A stretch of DNA of 42,092 nt from assembly GCA_020628855.1 (NCBI GenBank), contig JAHDEL010000026.1, positions 1 to 42,092 on the forward strand, given 5' to 3'. Origin of the DNA: Saprospiraceae bacterium (lineage in GTDB: Bacteria > Bacteroidota > Bacteroidia > Chitinophagales > Saprospiraceae). The notes beneath the pieces were generated by a model that ran no database searches, had not been told where the DNA came from, and worked only from the letters and a program-made list of their open reading frames with translations. Below are positions 26,671 to 35,854 of the stretch, piece after piece. Both the position numbers and the translations under genes were made by a program. Positions within the stretch are counted from its first letter, which is position 1. Each line of letters begins with the position of its first letter.

Positions 26671-27836
26671 TCCAGGTTTTGAATGACTTTGATGAGTTGT
26701 TGAGTCTGAGTTTCCCAATTGAACTTTTGACATATCTTTTGTTTAGCTTGCGATACCATCAAAGGTACGTCTATTTGACCTTCGATTACATGATGAATGT
26801 AATTAATATAATCATTAACAGAGTCCGCGATGAGTAGTTCACTTTGATGCTTGAAATTAAATGGTGCAGCAACTTCTGAGGATACAATACAAGGTATTTC
26901 ACAAAGAATAGCTTCCATAACTTTATTCTGTTGACCGATCCCATGAAATATTGGAGCTACAAAGACTCTACCGCTGCAATAAGCAGCGTTAATATCATCT
27001 ACATAACCACTTATTTTCACAGATTGACTAGCCAAGTCAAGTATTTGTTTGCTCGGTCTTGCTCCTACAATATTTAGGGTAAGTGAACGAGAAAACTTTG
27101 TATTGTAAGCTGGTAACACCTTATTGACTAAATATTCCGCTGCATCTATATTTGGTTGATATCCCATGTTACCAACAAAAACAATATCATGCTCACTGTC
27201 TATAGCTCTATTAGTAAAGGCACTTAACTCCACCCCATTTGGCACGACATGAATCGTTTGCTTTTGTAAGTGTGGCACTCTTAATTTGTCTTGAGCAGAT
27301 ATGATACAAAGCGCGTTATACTTTGTAGCATACCGTTTTTCAAATTTTATTAGACTTTTATTCTCTCTGCTATACACCCAGCGTAATAGTCTACCGGAAT
27401 GCATACTCCGCACAGCCATTCCGTACGAAAATGCGTCCATTAGATCCAATACTTTAGGCTCTTTTCGATCATGTGTATATAAGATTGTTCTAGCTAATTG
27501 CGAATAGATAAGATCGCCACCAACTTGGTCTAAAGCAAGATGAAGACGTCGCTTCAGTCGCTTCGAGAAAAAATAGCCTACTTGCAAAGGTCTTCCTAAC
27601 ACTATTGCGACGAGCAAATTCCAAATTGTGCTTATCGGACCCATCTTTAAAATGGTAATTGATTTACAATAATTATTTAGTGCCTGCAAATCTGCTTCTG
27701 TGACTTGAGTATGGGAAATGGCAAAGAGATGAATTTCTGCTATCTCAGATAATGCTCTTAGATGATAATAAGCCCTCAACTTATCACCCTTTTCTAAAGG
27801 AAAAGGAAATCTTGGTAAGACAACAGCAATCTTCAT
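26667..27836 (-). CDS. GT4-type glycosyltransferase
   Basis: 389 residues with a two-Rossmann (GT-B) pattern. The N-terminal MKIAVVLPRFPFPLEKGDKL is typical of sugar-nucleotide glycosyltransferases. The second domain has HDIVFVGNMGYQPNIDAAEYL, a GYVDDINAAYCSGRVFVAPI segment and the late donor-binding Glu region (GIGQQNKVMEAILCEIPCI). The donor, acceptor and product are unknown; a surface polysaccharide is likely. Its ATG overlaps the stop of the preceding glycosyltransferase gene (TAATG) and its TGA overlaps the ribB start (ATGA). Confidence 0.88.
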   Translation of the reverse strand: MKIAVVLPRFPFPLEKGDKLRAYYHLRALSEIAEIHLFAISHTQVTEADLQALNNYCKSITILKMGPISTIWNLLVAIVLGRPLQVGYFFSKRLKRRLHLALDQVGGDLIYSQLARTILYTHDRKEPKVLDLMDAFSYGMAVRSMHSGRLLRWVYSRENKSLIKFEKRYATKYNALCIISAQDKLRVPHLQKQTIHVVPNGVELSAFTNRAIDSEHDIVFVGNMGYQPNIDAAEYLVNKVLPAYNTKFSRSLTLNIVGARPSKQILDLASQSVKISGYVDDINAAYCSGRVFVAPIFHGIGQQNKVMEAILCEIPCIVSSEVAAPFNFKHQSELLIADSVNDYINYIHHVIEGQIDVPLMVSQAKQKICQKFNWETQTQQLIKVIQNLE

Positions 27837-29050
27837 TACTCAGCGATAGTATTATTCAGTGAAAGCTTTTGCGCTATAGAATGATAGAGTCTTTCACCAA
27901 TCATTCCGTAATCAAAGTTTTGCTCTGCATAAGCCCTAGCATTTTTTCCTATCTGTGATACTTTGGACTTATTCTCAACAAGACTTTCTAACGCTGTTAT
28001 CATCTCAATTTTTGAGTTTGCTACAAAGATATTATTTCCATGCGTTGCAGAAATTCCTTCCATTCCAATAGAGGTAGTAATATTAGGTTTGCCTAATGCC
28101 ATTGCTTCTATGATTTTTATTCTTATACCAGATCCACTGAAAAGAGGAACAATCATCGCATCATGCTCAGAAATAAAATCAATAGCATTCTCTACTCTAC
28201 CATGGAAAGTGACGCCTTCATGTGATTTCACTTTATCAGACATTGCATGCTTTCCAGCAATATGGAATTGTATCTGAGGATGACTCCGATAGAATTCAGG
28301 CCATACTTCTCCAAGGAACCAATCGAGACCTAAATAGTTGGGCATCCAGTCAAGTGAACCAATAAAACAAAGAGATTCAAAATGCTTGGGAGGAGAAGAC
28401 TGATAGGCTTCTAAATCAACACCAACTGGAATTACTATGCTATCATTTTGAAACCCTAAAGTTGTGAAACCCTTAAGATCCTTTTCTGTCAAGGTAGCAA
28501 GTAAGTCCACGGAATTGATATGGTTAACTTCAAATTTTTCTAATCGATTCGCACAAAGGTTCAAATACCAAGCCTTTAAAACATTGCTCTGTTCTTTACT
28601 CAACCTATACCAGATTTCTGATTCGACGTTATGCGCTCTCAGGATAATCAAAGCATTACTACTATTTCGAATTAAATCCACATACGCTAACATGTAACTA
28701 GTCTCTAGTAATACTACATCATAGGTGTTCTTCTGTAATATCTCTGTTAGCTTCCTCTCGTAAGCTTCGGAAATAATACGCTCAACGTGATATGAGTTTC
28801 TGGTCCATAAATTCTTGAATGCACCCCAATAACTTACAGAGTTATCAATGTCAATTGTTTCAATAGAACTGTAGCCAATGTCATTGGCATTCACTTCTGT
28901 GATGTCAGTATAATCTTTAGTCGTATTTAGACTAAGTAGGTCTACTTCTGCACCAGAGAAAGTAAGTCCTCTTATTAAATTGTACACTGCTATTGACTCA
29001 CCATCATCGTGCGGAAAGGGAAATTTTTTGGTGAGTTGTAATACTCTCAT
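27836..29050 (-). CDS. GT4-type glycosyltransferase
   Basis: 404 residues from the ATG at 29050 (MRVLQLTKKFPFPHDDGES). The ORF can be extended to a TTG at 29089, but that TTG serves as the -33 element of a good promoter, so it is not the start. GT-B features: FIGSLDWMPNYLGLDWFL at the start of domain 2, then VTFHGRVENAIDFISEHDAMIVPLFSGSG and IKIIEAMALGKPNI with the donor-site Glu. It resembles the next gene in overall layout (KFPFP versus RFPFP near the start), so the two may be an old duplication. First gene of a three-gene coupled operon with ribB. Confidence 0.88.
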   Translation of the reverse strand: MRVLQLTKKFPFPHDDGESIAVYNLIRGLTFSGAEVDLLSLNTTKDYTDITEVNANDIGYSSIETIDIDNSVSYWGAFKNLWTRNSYHVERIISEAYERKLTEILQKNTYDVVLLETSYMLAYVDLIRNSSNALIILRAHNVESEIWYRLSKEQSNVLKAWYLNLCANRLEKFEVNHINSVDLLATLTEKDLKGFTTLGFQNDSIVIPVGVDLEAYQSSPPKHFESLCFIGSLDWMPNYLGLDWFLGEVWPEFYRSHPQIQFHIAGKHAMSDKVKSHEGVTFHGRVENAIDFISEHDAMIVPLFSGSGIRIKIIEAMALGKPNITTSIGMEGISATHGNNIFVANSKIEMITALESLVENKSKVSQIGKNARAYAEQNFDYGMIGERLYHSIAQKLSLNNTIAE

Positions 29051-29060
29051 AAATCGAATA

Positions 29061-29089
29061 CAAAAATAGTCAAAGTTGTTTGTGTGCAA
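29061..29089 (-). promoter_or_regulatory. Promoter for the glycosyltransferase-ribB operon (TTG-N18-TATTTTTG)
   Basis: Read on the minus strand, TTG at 29089-29087 is followed after 18 nt by TATTTTTG at 29068-29061. It is the only place in the window where I find both parts of the Bacteroidota consensus at normal spacing. The -7 element ends 10 nt before the ATG, implying a leader of only a few bases. Confidence 0.6.
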
Positions 29090-29203
29090 TTCTTAACAGA
29101 ACGAAACCACAAAGCTAAAATTTGAAAGTAGATTCTAATTCTACTTTCTGATAGAATAATATATCTGAGTTTCTCGCGATATTAGAGGACAGTAATAACA
29201 GAT

Positions 29204-30475
29204 ATGATACATTGTAATTCAGAAATTGGCCGACTAAGAAAACTCATTATACATCGTCCTGACAAAGGTATTGAGAGGATATCTCCAAAACATGCCGAAA
29301 AGCTTTTGTTTGATGATATCGTCTATTATCCTTTAATGCTGAAAGAATATGGTGTCTACTCAAAGACACTTCAACTGTGCCTCGGTGAAGAAAACGTCTT
29401 ATTTGTTGAGCACTTATTGAATGAGAGTTTATCACAAAATCCAGAATTAAAGCATGAGCTTCTCGAGATGATTATACAGGAGGAAGAGCTACCAAAGTCA
29501 ATGCTAGACTATTTCATGAGTCAAACATCTGAAGATCTCACACAGGTATTGGTGACTGGTTATGATGCCTCAAATGATAGTATCTACTTTGATCCGATTC
29601 CGAACTTTATGTTTACAAGAGACATAGGAGTAACAGTCAATTCTGGAGTAATTATCACCAAAGCTTCGAAAGAGGCAAGATGGAGAGAAAATCTTCTGAC
29701 CAGAATGATCATTGGAAGTCACCCGCTATTCCATGCAGCTCGCTCAAACAATCAAGTTGTTAATCTCAATAAGCCAGATAATTTTCCTCCCTCAAAGTAT
29801 GGGGAAAAAGTCTCAATTGAAGGTGGAGATGTGATGACAATATCAAAGGACTATCTGCTTTGTGGAGTAAGTGAAAGAAGTACTTCTCATGGGTTTACTC
29901 TATTGAAAGAAGCTTTGCACAATCAAAATATAATTGATAATGTGGTCAAGGTGAGTATACCGAGTGATCGTTCGTATATGCACATTGATACGATTTTTAC
30001 ACAAGTAGATCATGACCTAATTGTTTGCTACAAACCCATTGTCTTTGATGGCTTAGGTAGTAGCGTGGAGGTATTTTCTGCTGATGGAAAACATGCTTGG
30101 TATCCTTCTATTAAAGAATTCTTTCTGAAAGAAGTCAATCCAAATATGCAGTTTATTTTTTCTGGTAAAGGTTATTCACCATATCAAGAGAGAGAACAAT
30201 GGACGGATGGGTGCAATCTGTTGACATTGAAACCAGGAGTAGCAATAGCTTATGATAGGAATATTGTCACTGCTGAAGCTTTCGAAAAAGTTGGTTATAC
30301 CATATTGAGTGCAGAACAATTTTGCAAAGATTATGCAGATGTTGATGACCCACTGTCCCAATTGGAAAAGACTATTCTGACCTTACCATCTTCAGAACTC
30401 AGTAGAGCTAGAGGCGGGTCTCACTGCATGAGCTTTCCAATTGTGAGAGACAAATTGGAGCCAGCGAATGTATAG
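29204..30475 (+). CDS. Arginine deiminase family protein
   Basis: 423 residues, close to ArcA in length and motif order. The family hydrolyses arginine to citrulline and ammonia. Visible active-site motifs are FTRD (137-140), EGGD (206-209), MHIDT (259-263, the His/Asp pair) and the nucleophile C408 in RARGGSHCMSFP. The N-terminus (EIGRLRKLIIHRP...LLFDDIVYYP) is ArcA-like as well. There is no ornithine carbamoyltransferase or carbamate kinase next to it, so an ATP-yielding ADI pathway is not shown; arginine breakdown or another guanidino substrate is possible. It overlaps the thioesterase gene by 8 nt. Confidence 0.88.
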   Translation: MIHCNSEIGRLRKLIIHRPDKGIERISPKHAEKLLFDDIVYYPLMLKEYGVYSKTLQLCLGEENVLFVEHLLNESLSQNPELKHELLEMIIQEEELPKSMLDYFMSQTSEDLTQVLVTGYDASNDSIYFDPIPNFMFTRDIGVTVNSGVIITKASKEARWRENLLTRMIIGSHPLFHAARSNNQVVNLNKPDNFPPSKYGEKVSIEGGDVMTISKDYLLCGVSERSTSHGFTLLKEALHNQNIIDNVVKVSIPSDRSYMHIDTIFTQVDHDLIVCYKPIVFDGLGSSVEVFSADGKHAWYPSIKEFFLKEVNPNMQFIFSGKGYSPYQEREQWTDGCNLLTLKPGVAIAYDRNIVTAEAFEKVGYTILSAEQFCKDYADVDDPLSQLEKTILTLPSSELSRARGGSHCMSFPIVRDKLEPANV

Positions 30476-30881
30476 CCACGAATTCTATAAAAGAGTGAGG
30501 TATGCTGAGACCGACAAAATGGGCTATCTTTATTATGGTCACTATCCAAAATACTATGAGATTGGTAGAGTTGAAACGATACGATCTCTCGGATTGAGCT
30601 ACAAGGATTTTGAAGATGTCCATAAAGTTCAACTTCCTGTTGTCTCCATGGAGGTTAAGTACAAGCATCCTGCTTATTATGATGAGAATATTCGTATTAA
30701 GACTCTTCTCACTCAGATGCCAACAAAGCTCATTGCTTTTGATTTCGAGTTATATAATGAAAATAGTGTTTTGATTAACTCTGCGCATGTAAAGTTATTC
30801 TTCATAGACATGGTCACCAATAAGCGTGTCTCCATCCCTCAAATCCTTTCAGACAAACTTCAGCCCTATTTTGAATCTTAG
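30468..30881 (+). CDS. Acyl-CoA thioesterase, YbgC/4-hydroxybenzoyl-CoA thioesterase type
   Basis: 137 residues, a single hot-dog domain. RYAETDKMGYLYYGHYPKYYEIGR holds the family signature with the catalytic Asp (D16) followed by the Tyr/His-rich helix. The substrate is unknown; YbgC-type enzymes act on acyl-CoA or acyl-ACP. Its ATG overlaps the 3' end of the arginine deiminase gene, and its 3' end overlaps the next gene, so the three are probably one transcript. Confidence 0.92.
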   Translation: MYSHEFYKRVRYAETDKMGYLYYGHYPKYYEIGRVETIRSLGLSYKDFEDVHKVQLPVVSMEVKYKHPAYYDENIRIKTLLTQMPTKLIAFDFELYNENSVLINSAHVKLFFIDMVTNKRVSIPQILSDKLQPYFES

Positions 30882-31821
30882 GAAACTCTATAGAGCTTTG
30901 ATTTTGCCAATTCTGGTCTGGGCAAGGAAGGTTTCACTACCCGGCTTCAAAGGTGTTTCTATCTACCATGTTGTCAAGTTTATCTACAATGAGTCTATGA
31001 AGGATGATTTAGTCACTAGGGCCAACTCAGTTGCTTTCACATTCTTCTTATCTCTTTTTCCAACGATAATTTTTGTGTTTACCCTACTCCCATTGTTACC
31101 AATTCGCTTTGATCTATTAGAAATAGTGAGTACTTATGGTCGAAGAGCGCTACCGGATGAGGCGTTTGATTATTTGATCGGCATTGTTGACAGTGTTGTT
31201 TCAATTCAAAGAGGGGGTCTACTCTCTTTTGGATTTATATTGGCAGTTTTCTTTTCGAGTAGTGGTATGCTCACTTTGATGTATGGGTTTGATAAGAGTT
31301 ATGATTTAACTTTTAAGAAAAGAGGCTATATCAAGAATAGATTGGTAGCAATATTTCTAACTGTCATTATTTCATTTCTATTTGTTCTTTCATTTGTCTT
31401 GATTGTCTTTGGAGATCAGATCTTTTCTCAAGTGTTCTCTAGATATGATATTGGTCAAATGAGCACCTACATTATTCAAATATTCCGATATGTCATTATT
31501 ATAAGCTTGGTGTACATTTCTATAAGCTTGATCTACAGATATGGACCAAGTATGTACAAGAAAATTCCTATCATTAATATTGGAGCCACTATTGCTACTT
31601 TTCTTTCAATTATCTCGTCACTCCTATTTGCTTATTTTATAAATAATTTTGGGAGATACAACGAACTCTATGGTTCTATTGGAGCATTGCTTGTTCTTCT
31701 CTTATGGTTAGAGATTAATGCGTTTGTCCTCCTCATAGGATTTGAGCTGAATGCAAGTATAAAAGTGAATAGAGATATTTGGAGGTTTAGAACAAAGTCC
31801 AAGATAGTTTCTACGAATTAA
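30826..31821 (+). CDS. YihY/BrkB family inner-membrane protein
   Basis: 331 residues with about six hydrophobic helices. The family pattern is clear after the N-terminal tail: LPGFKGVSIYHVVKFIYNE, RANSVAFTFFLSLFPTIIFVFTLLP, and near the end YNELYGSIGALLVLLLWLEINAFVLLIGFELNA. The molecular function of YihY proteins is not settled; the old RNase BN label is wrong. The start is uncertain: the GTG at 30826 overlaps the thioesterase gene by 56 nt but gives an N-terminus of the length common in Bacteroidota homologues. TTG codons near 30900 are alternatives. Its stop overlaps the convergent photolyase gene by 11 nt. Confidence 0.9.
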   Translation: MSPSLKSFQTNFSPILNLRKLYRALILPILVWARKVSLPGFKGVSIYHVVKFIYNESMKDDLVTRANSVAFTFFLSLFPTIIFVFTLLPLLPIRFDLLEIVSTYGRRALPDEAFDYLIGIVDSVVSIQRGGLLSFGFILAVFFSSSGMLTLMYGFDKSYDLTFKKRGYIKNRLVAIFLTVIISFLFVLSFVLIVFGDQIFSQVFSRYDIGQMSTYIIQIFRYVIIISLVYISISLIYRYGPSMYKKIPIINIGATIATFLSIISSLLFAYFINNFGRYNELYGSIGALLVLLLWLEINAFVLLIGFELNASIKVNRDIWRFRTKSKIVSTN

Positions 31822-33127
31822 GCGCCGCTTTATAAGTCTCAAGACACCGTTCTCTCGCAAATTTGTGATCGACAATATAATCTGGATAAGTATCGGTCCC
31901 TATCTCTGGCACAAAACGTTTTGTGTACTCTCGATTTTTATCAAATTTATCAAGTTGTGTGTGGGGGTTAAATATTCTAAAATATGGCGCTGCATCAGTC
32001 CCACTTCCACTTGCCCATTGCCATCCTCCATTATTTGATGCTAGGTCAAAGTCTAAGAGCTTCTCAGCAAAGTAGGCCTCCCCCCATCTCCAATCGATTA
32101 GCAGATGTTTTGTAAGAAAGCTGGCAGTAATCATCCTTACTCTATTATGCATATGTCCTGTGCTATTAAGCTCTCTCATACCTGCATCAACTATTGGATA
32201 CCCTGTTTCTCCTTTACACCATTTTTCAAAGTCTTCCTTGTTATTTCGCCATGGAATACGATCATATTTTGCTCTAAAAGCTTGAGTGACAATATGAGGA
32301 AAATGATCAAGTATTTGAGAATAAAAATCTCGCCATATCAATTCACTTAAATAGGTTTCTGATAGCTTAGCAGCTTTTCTTGCTTTCTCTCTAATACTGA
32401 TTGTCCCAAATCTAAAATGAATTCCTAAACGTGAGGTTCCATTCAAAGCTGGAAAGTTGCGACGATCATGATAGTTCTTAATTATTGACTGCGTAGTTTC
32501 TGCTGGAGGAATACTGATTGAAGATCGCTCAAAACCCATTTGTTCCAAACTAATCGAAGGTCCATTCTCGAATTTTGAAAAATTTGAATGGTATTTGGAA
32601 GTTGGATAAGAAGACAAAAAATAGGAGTTGGTTGTATTCTCTTTGGCTAAGGTTGTTAACCATTTTCGCTTATATGGTGTAAATACAGTATATGGATTCC
32701 CGTCGTCCTTTAAGACTTCATCGCTCTCAAAGATGACATGATCTTTATGCTTGATTAAACCTATATTTTGAGAAGACAAGAATTCAGCTATCTTTTCATC
32801 TCTTTGTTTTGCATAGGGTTCGTAGTCACGGTTAGTAAATACTGCTGTAATAGAATACTCTTCGACAACTTCCTTCCATACAGTTAATGGCGAACCAAAT
32901 TTGACAATAAGATCCGAACCTATCGCTCTTAAGTCTAGTTTCAATTGACGGATGGTATCATGTATGAATGTCACTCTTGCATCCTTCCGATCCTTTAAGC
33001 CATTCAATATTTCTTTGTCGAATATAAATAATGGAATGACTTCTTTACCAGATCTTAGTGCATGATAAAGTCCCGCATTATCAGCAAGCCTAAGATCTCT
33101 TCTAAACCAAAAAATTACCTTTTCCAT
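31811..33127 (-). CDS. Deoxyribodipyrimidine photolyase (cryptochrome/photolyase class I type)
   Basis: 438 residues. The N-terminal antenna domain starts VIFWFRRDLRLADNAGLYHAL. The FAD domain has LSELIWRDFYSQIL, GYPIVDAGMRELNSTGHMHNRVRMITASFLTKHLLIDWRWGE and LASNNGGWQWASGSGTDAAPYFRIFNP, the standard flavin and DNA-lesion site of class I CPD photolyases. It uses blue light to reverse pyrimidine dimers. Trp residues of the electron-transfer chain appear to be present. It is a single gene, convergent with the YihY gene and divergent from a GNAT gene. Confidence 0.93.
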   Translation of the reverse strand: MEKVIFWFRRDLRLADNAGLYHALRSGKEVIPLFIFDKEILNGLKDRKDARVTFIHDTIRQLKLDLRAIGSDLIVKFGSPLTVWKEVVEEYSITAVFTNRDYEPYAKQRDEKIAEFLSSQNIGLIKHKDHVIFESDEVLKDDGNPYTVFTPYKRKWLTTLAKENTTNSYFLSSYPTSKYHSNFSKFENGPSISLEQMGFERSSISIPPAETTQSIIKNYHDRRNFPALNGTSRLGIHFRFGTISIREKARKAAKLSETYLSELIWRDFYSQILDHFPHIVTQAFRAKYDRIPWRNNKEDFEKWCKGETGYPIVDAGMRELNSTGHMHNRVRMITASFLTKHLLIDWRWGEAYFAEKLLDFDLASNNGGWQWASGSGTDAAPYFRIFNPHTQLDKFDKNREYTKRFVPEIGTDTYPDYIVDHKFARERCLETYKAALNS

Positions 33128-33134
33128 ACCTTTG
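33127..33134 (+). promoter_or_regulatory. Candidate -7 element (TACCTTTG) for the GNAT gene
   Basis: Exact TAnnTTTG fit on the plus strand, 43 nt before the ATG at 33178. Its first base overlaps the start codon of the divergent photolyase gene. No TTG at -33, so support is weak. Confidence 0.3.
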
Positions 33135-33177
33135 ATAAATAAAGTGCTTTTCTCACTGCATTGTTTAAAATTTATCT

Positions 33178-33687
33178 ATGAATTCTGTAAAACTTAGACC
33201 ACTTACAAAGCAAGATGCTCCAGTAATGGCCAATCTTGCAAATAATATTGAAATTTGGAAAAACGTGCGAGATTACTTTCCACATCCTTATCAGTTGAGT
33301 GATGCAGAAACTTATATTTCGAAGATTGCGGAAAATCAAAATAATCATGTTTTCGCAATTGAATTTGACAATCAATTTGTAGGTATCACAGGCTTTTTTG
33401 GACAAGCAGATGTCTATCGGCACTCTGCAGAAATAGGTTATTGGATTGGTCAGCCATATTGGGGTAAAGGCATTGGCACATCAGCTATTTCACAGCTATG
33501 TGATATTGCGTTCAACCAAGTCGGCGTGCGTCGACTCTATGCAGGAGTATTTGGGTATAATATTGGTTCATGCAGACTGCTGGAGAAGGCAGGATTCAGT
33601 CTTGAAGGCATAGGCAAATTGGCTATACTAAAAAATGATACTCTACATGATGAATATCGATATAGTAAAATAGCTAGACTAAACTAG
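33178..33687 (+). CDS. GNAT-family N-acetyltransferase (RimJ/RimL-like)
   Basis: 169 residues. The RimJ/RimL layout is visible: LRPLTKQDAPVMANLANN, AEIGYWIGQPYWGKGIGTSAI (acetyl-CoA pyrophosphate loop) and VFGYNIGSCRLLEKAGFSLEG. It transfers acetyl from acetyl-CoA to an amine; the substrate (protein N-terminus, drug or metabolite) cannot be told. Its TAG shares the 4-nt CTAG with the stop of the convergent aspartokinase gene. Confidence 0.92.
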   Translation: MNSVKLRPLTKQDAPVMANLANNIEIWKNVRDYFPHPYQLSDAETYISKIAENQNNHVFAIEFDNQFVGITGFFGQADVYRHSAEIGYWIGQPYWGKGIGTSAISQLCDIAFNQVGVRRLYAGVFGYNIGSCRLLEKAGFSLEGIGKLAILKNDTLHDEYRYSKIARLN

Positions 33688-34934
33688 GCCTCCACAATCA
33701 CCCTCGTTGTCTGAGTTTCTTTTATGGTGAAAATCACTTTTCTTTGATTTATTAATTCTTCTAGTAATTGATCTTCGCCTTGTAGCATAGTTAGCAATTG
33801 TAAGTTTTCTTGAACTTGTATCTCAAAAGCTTCTTCAAAAGTCTTCAAAGCAAGGTGTAACCTCATATCATTCTTACAACAAAAACCATAAGAGATGGCA
33901 TGCTTTCTAAAAAAGTTGATTTCTAGATTTTGTTGCTCTAAGAGATTTAGCACTTCAGATGGAGTCGGAAGTTTATCAAAGATTTTTGGCGTCAAAGTCA
34001 CTAATGATTGATCTTCTTTGATCGTAATGAGTGTTTGCTTTGTTGTTTCACTTTCTTTCGAAATGATTGTGCCACTTAAATCTGGATTTAGGAAAGATCG
34101 CACATGCAATGGAATTCCTTTACTCTCTAAAGGTAAGATTGTTTTTGGATGGATAACTTTTGCCCCATAATCAGCCATCGTATAAAGATCTATATATGAA
34201 AGCTCAGAAATTAACTCAGCATTAGGGTACAATTTAGGATCAGAGGTCAAAATTCCTGGTACATCTTTCCAAACTGTGACACTTTGGGCTTGAAGTGCGT
34301 GACCAAGAATAGCTGCGGAATAATCAGATCCTTCTCTCCCTAGCGTAGTTGTATTATTCTCTATGTCACATCCTATAAATCCTTGAGTTAGCACATACTT
34401 GCTTTGACCGAGTTGTTTTTGAATATTTCGTTCAATTTTTGATCGTGTAGCATCCCAATCTACTTTTGCAGTGCGAAAGGTTTGATCAGTTGCGAGCCAA
34501 TCTCTAGCATCAATAAGGTTTACACCACCTAGAATAACATTCAAGTAATTACTTACTAGTAAACTAGACATCAATTCTCCAATACTCACTATCTGATCAT
34601 AGACGTAGTCATAATTACTGTTCTCTTCATTTGCTATCCATTCAACTTCTATTAGAATATCATTCAAAGCATCTTCAATGTGAGATGGCTCTTCAAAAAG
34701 CTCATGAACAATAGCTACGTGAAACGACTTTACTTCTTCGAGTCTTTGGCGGTAATCTTCTTTATTGAAGATAGCATTAGCAACTAACTCTAAAGCATTT
34801 GTCATCTTGCCCATTGCTGAAACGACAATGACTGATTGCTCTGGAATATGCTCCCTTATGATGCTTCCTACAGTCCGGATATGTTTTGCATCTTGAATGG
34901 ATGCACCACCAAATTTGTGTACTTCAATATTCAT
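33684..34934 (-). CDS. lysC: Aspartate kinase (monofunctional)
   Basis: Phosphorylates aspartate in the first step of lysine, threonine and methionine synthesis. KFGGASI (7-13) and VVSAMGKMTNAL bind the nucleotide, and GREGSDYSAAILG and WKDVPGILTSDP are the kinase-domain signatures. The last about 140 residues form the ACT-type regulatory part (LITIKEDQSLVTLTP...), where feedback by lysine or threonine usually acts. 416 residues is on the short side; no homoserine dehydrogenase domain is fused. It lies 59 nt downstream of the ABC ATPase gene on the same strand. Confidence 0.93.
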   Translation of the reverse strand: MNIEVHKFGGASIQDAKHIRTVGSIIREHIPEQSVIVVSAMGKMTNALELVANAIFNKEDYRQRLEEVKSFHVAIVHELFEEPSHIEDALNDILIEVEWIANEENSNYDYVYDQIVSIGELMSSLLVSNYLNVILGGVNLIDARDWLATDQTFRTAKVDWDATRSKIERNIQKQLGQSKYVLTQGFIGCDIENNTTTLGREGSDYSAAILGHALQAQSVTVWKDVPGILTSDPKLYPNAELISELSYIDLYTMADYGAKVIHPKTILPLESKGIPLHVRSFLNPDLSGTIISKESETTKQTLITIKEDQSLVTLTPKIFDKLPTPSEVLNLLEQQNLEINFFRKHAISYGFCCKNDMRLHLALKTFEEAFEIQVQENLQLLTMLQGEDQLLEELINQRKVIFTIKETQTTRVIVEA

Positions 34935-34970
34935 TGAGCACGAAGATACAGTGCGAGGCTCTTTTCAGTT

Positions 34971-35002
34971 ATCAGATAATGATTATATCCTGACTATCTG
35001 AT
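34971..35002 (-). other. Inverted repeat between the ABC ATPase and aspartokinase genes
   Basis: ATCAGATA at 34971-34978 and TATCTGAT at 34995-35002 are perfect 8-nt arms separated by 16 nt. The right arm includes the TAG of the ABC gene. There is no T-tract after it, so it is a poor rho-independent terminator; it could be a processing hairpin or chance. Confidence 0.35.
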
Positions 35003-35734
35003 ATTATACTTGTGTTCGGGATCTTTAGAGGTAATAATGTTCTGATTCTTAATGTCTGACTCTAATTCACCATCGCGCAATCTAATAATACGGTGTGCAT
35101 GATCTGCAATATCAGGTTCGTGAGTAACGAGTATGACAGTATTTCCAGCATTATGAATCTGCTCAAAAATGTGCATTATTTCTACAGACGTCTTAGTATC
35201 TAGATTACCAGTAGGTTCGTCTGCTAGTATTATACTAGGATTACAAACAAGTGCTCGGGCAATGGCAACACGTTGTCTTTGGCCACCAGAAAGTTCATTA
35301 GGCTTATGATCCATTCGATTCCCGAGACCAACCAAGTCTAAGACTTCTGCTGCACGATTTTCTCTTTTCTTATTACTCCATCCTGCATAGACCAGTGGCA
35401 AAGCAACGTTATCAAGAGAAGATATTCTTGGTAATAGGTTGAAGGTTTGAAAGACAAAACCAATTTCGGAATTTCTAATTTCCGCTAATTCTGCATCATC
35501 CATATTGCTTACCAAATTATCATTCAAGATATACGACCCAGATGTCGGTGTATCCAGACAACCTAGTAAGTTCATCAAAGTAGATTTGCCAGAACCAGAA
35601 GGTCCCATAAGCGCGACATACTCATTTTTTTTGATAGCAATAGAAAGATCCTTCAATGCATGAATCTTCTCGGATCCCATGACATAGGTCTTACAAAGAT
35701 CCGTAGTCCTAATTATTTCTTGATTGCTATTCAT
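34994..35734 (-). CDS. ABC transporter ATP-binding protein (LolD/MacB type)
   Basis: 246 residues, a single ATPase domain: Walker [10 protein letters not shown] (44-52), signature [15 protein letters not shown], Walker [14 protein letters not shown]-loop VTHEPD. The sequence ([43 protein letters not shown]) is the LolD/MacB type, which drives type VII-fold permeases that act on lipoproteins or exported substrates from the periplasmic side. No permease gene is adjacent, so the partner must lie elsewhere. Confidence 0.92.
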   Translation of the reverse strand: MNSNQEIIRTTDLCKTYVMGSEKIHALKDLSIAIKKNEYVALMGPSGSGKSTLMNLLGCLDTPTSGSYILNDNLVSNMDDAELAEIRNSEIGFVFQTFNLLPRISSLDNVALPLVYAGWSNKKRENRAAEVLDLVGLGNRMDHKPNELSGGQRQRVAIARALVCNPSIILADEPTGNLDTKTSVEIMHIFEQIHNAGNTVILVTHEPDIADHAHRIIRLRDGELESDIKNQNIITSKDPEHKYNIR

Positions 35735-35794
35735 AGTTCAATGATACATCAAAATCTTTGTGAAGAATGAGATTTTCGATGAGGTCAAAGAATT

Positions 35795-35809
35795 CATCGT
35801 TAAACGATG
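35795..35809. promoter_or_regulatory. 15-bp palindrome, possible operator
   Basis: CATCGTT-A-AACGATG is a perfect 7-nt palindrome around one base, in the intergenic region between the divergent ABC ATPase and deoxynucleoside kinase genes. Position and symmetry suit a dimeric regulator; there is no T-tract for a terminator. The regulator is unknown. Confidence 0.4.
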
Positions 35810-35854
35810 TAAAATATATTTAGTGCGCTACCCTAGAATTGGTAGTATTAATAT

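Noticed and set aside
26671-26733. 21-residue N-terminal extension of RibB
   Set aside because: It would overlap the glycosyltransferase gene by 67 nt, while the internal ATG gives a standard ATGA overlap directly before the conserved domain.
29051-29089. TTG-started 417-residue form of the first glycosyltransferase
   Set aside because: The TTG is the -33 part of a well-spaced promoter and the extra residues do not resemble the family N-terminus.
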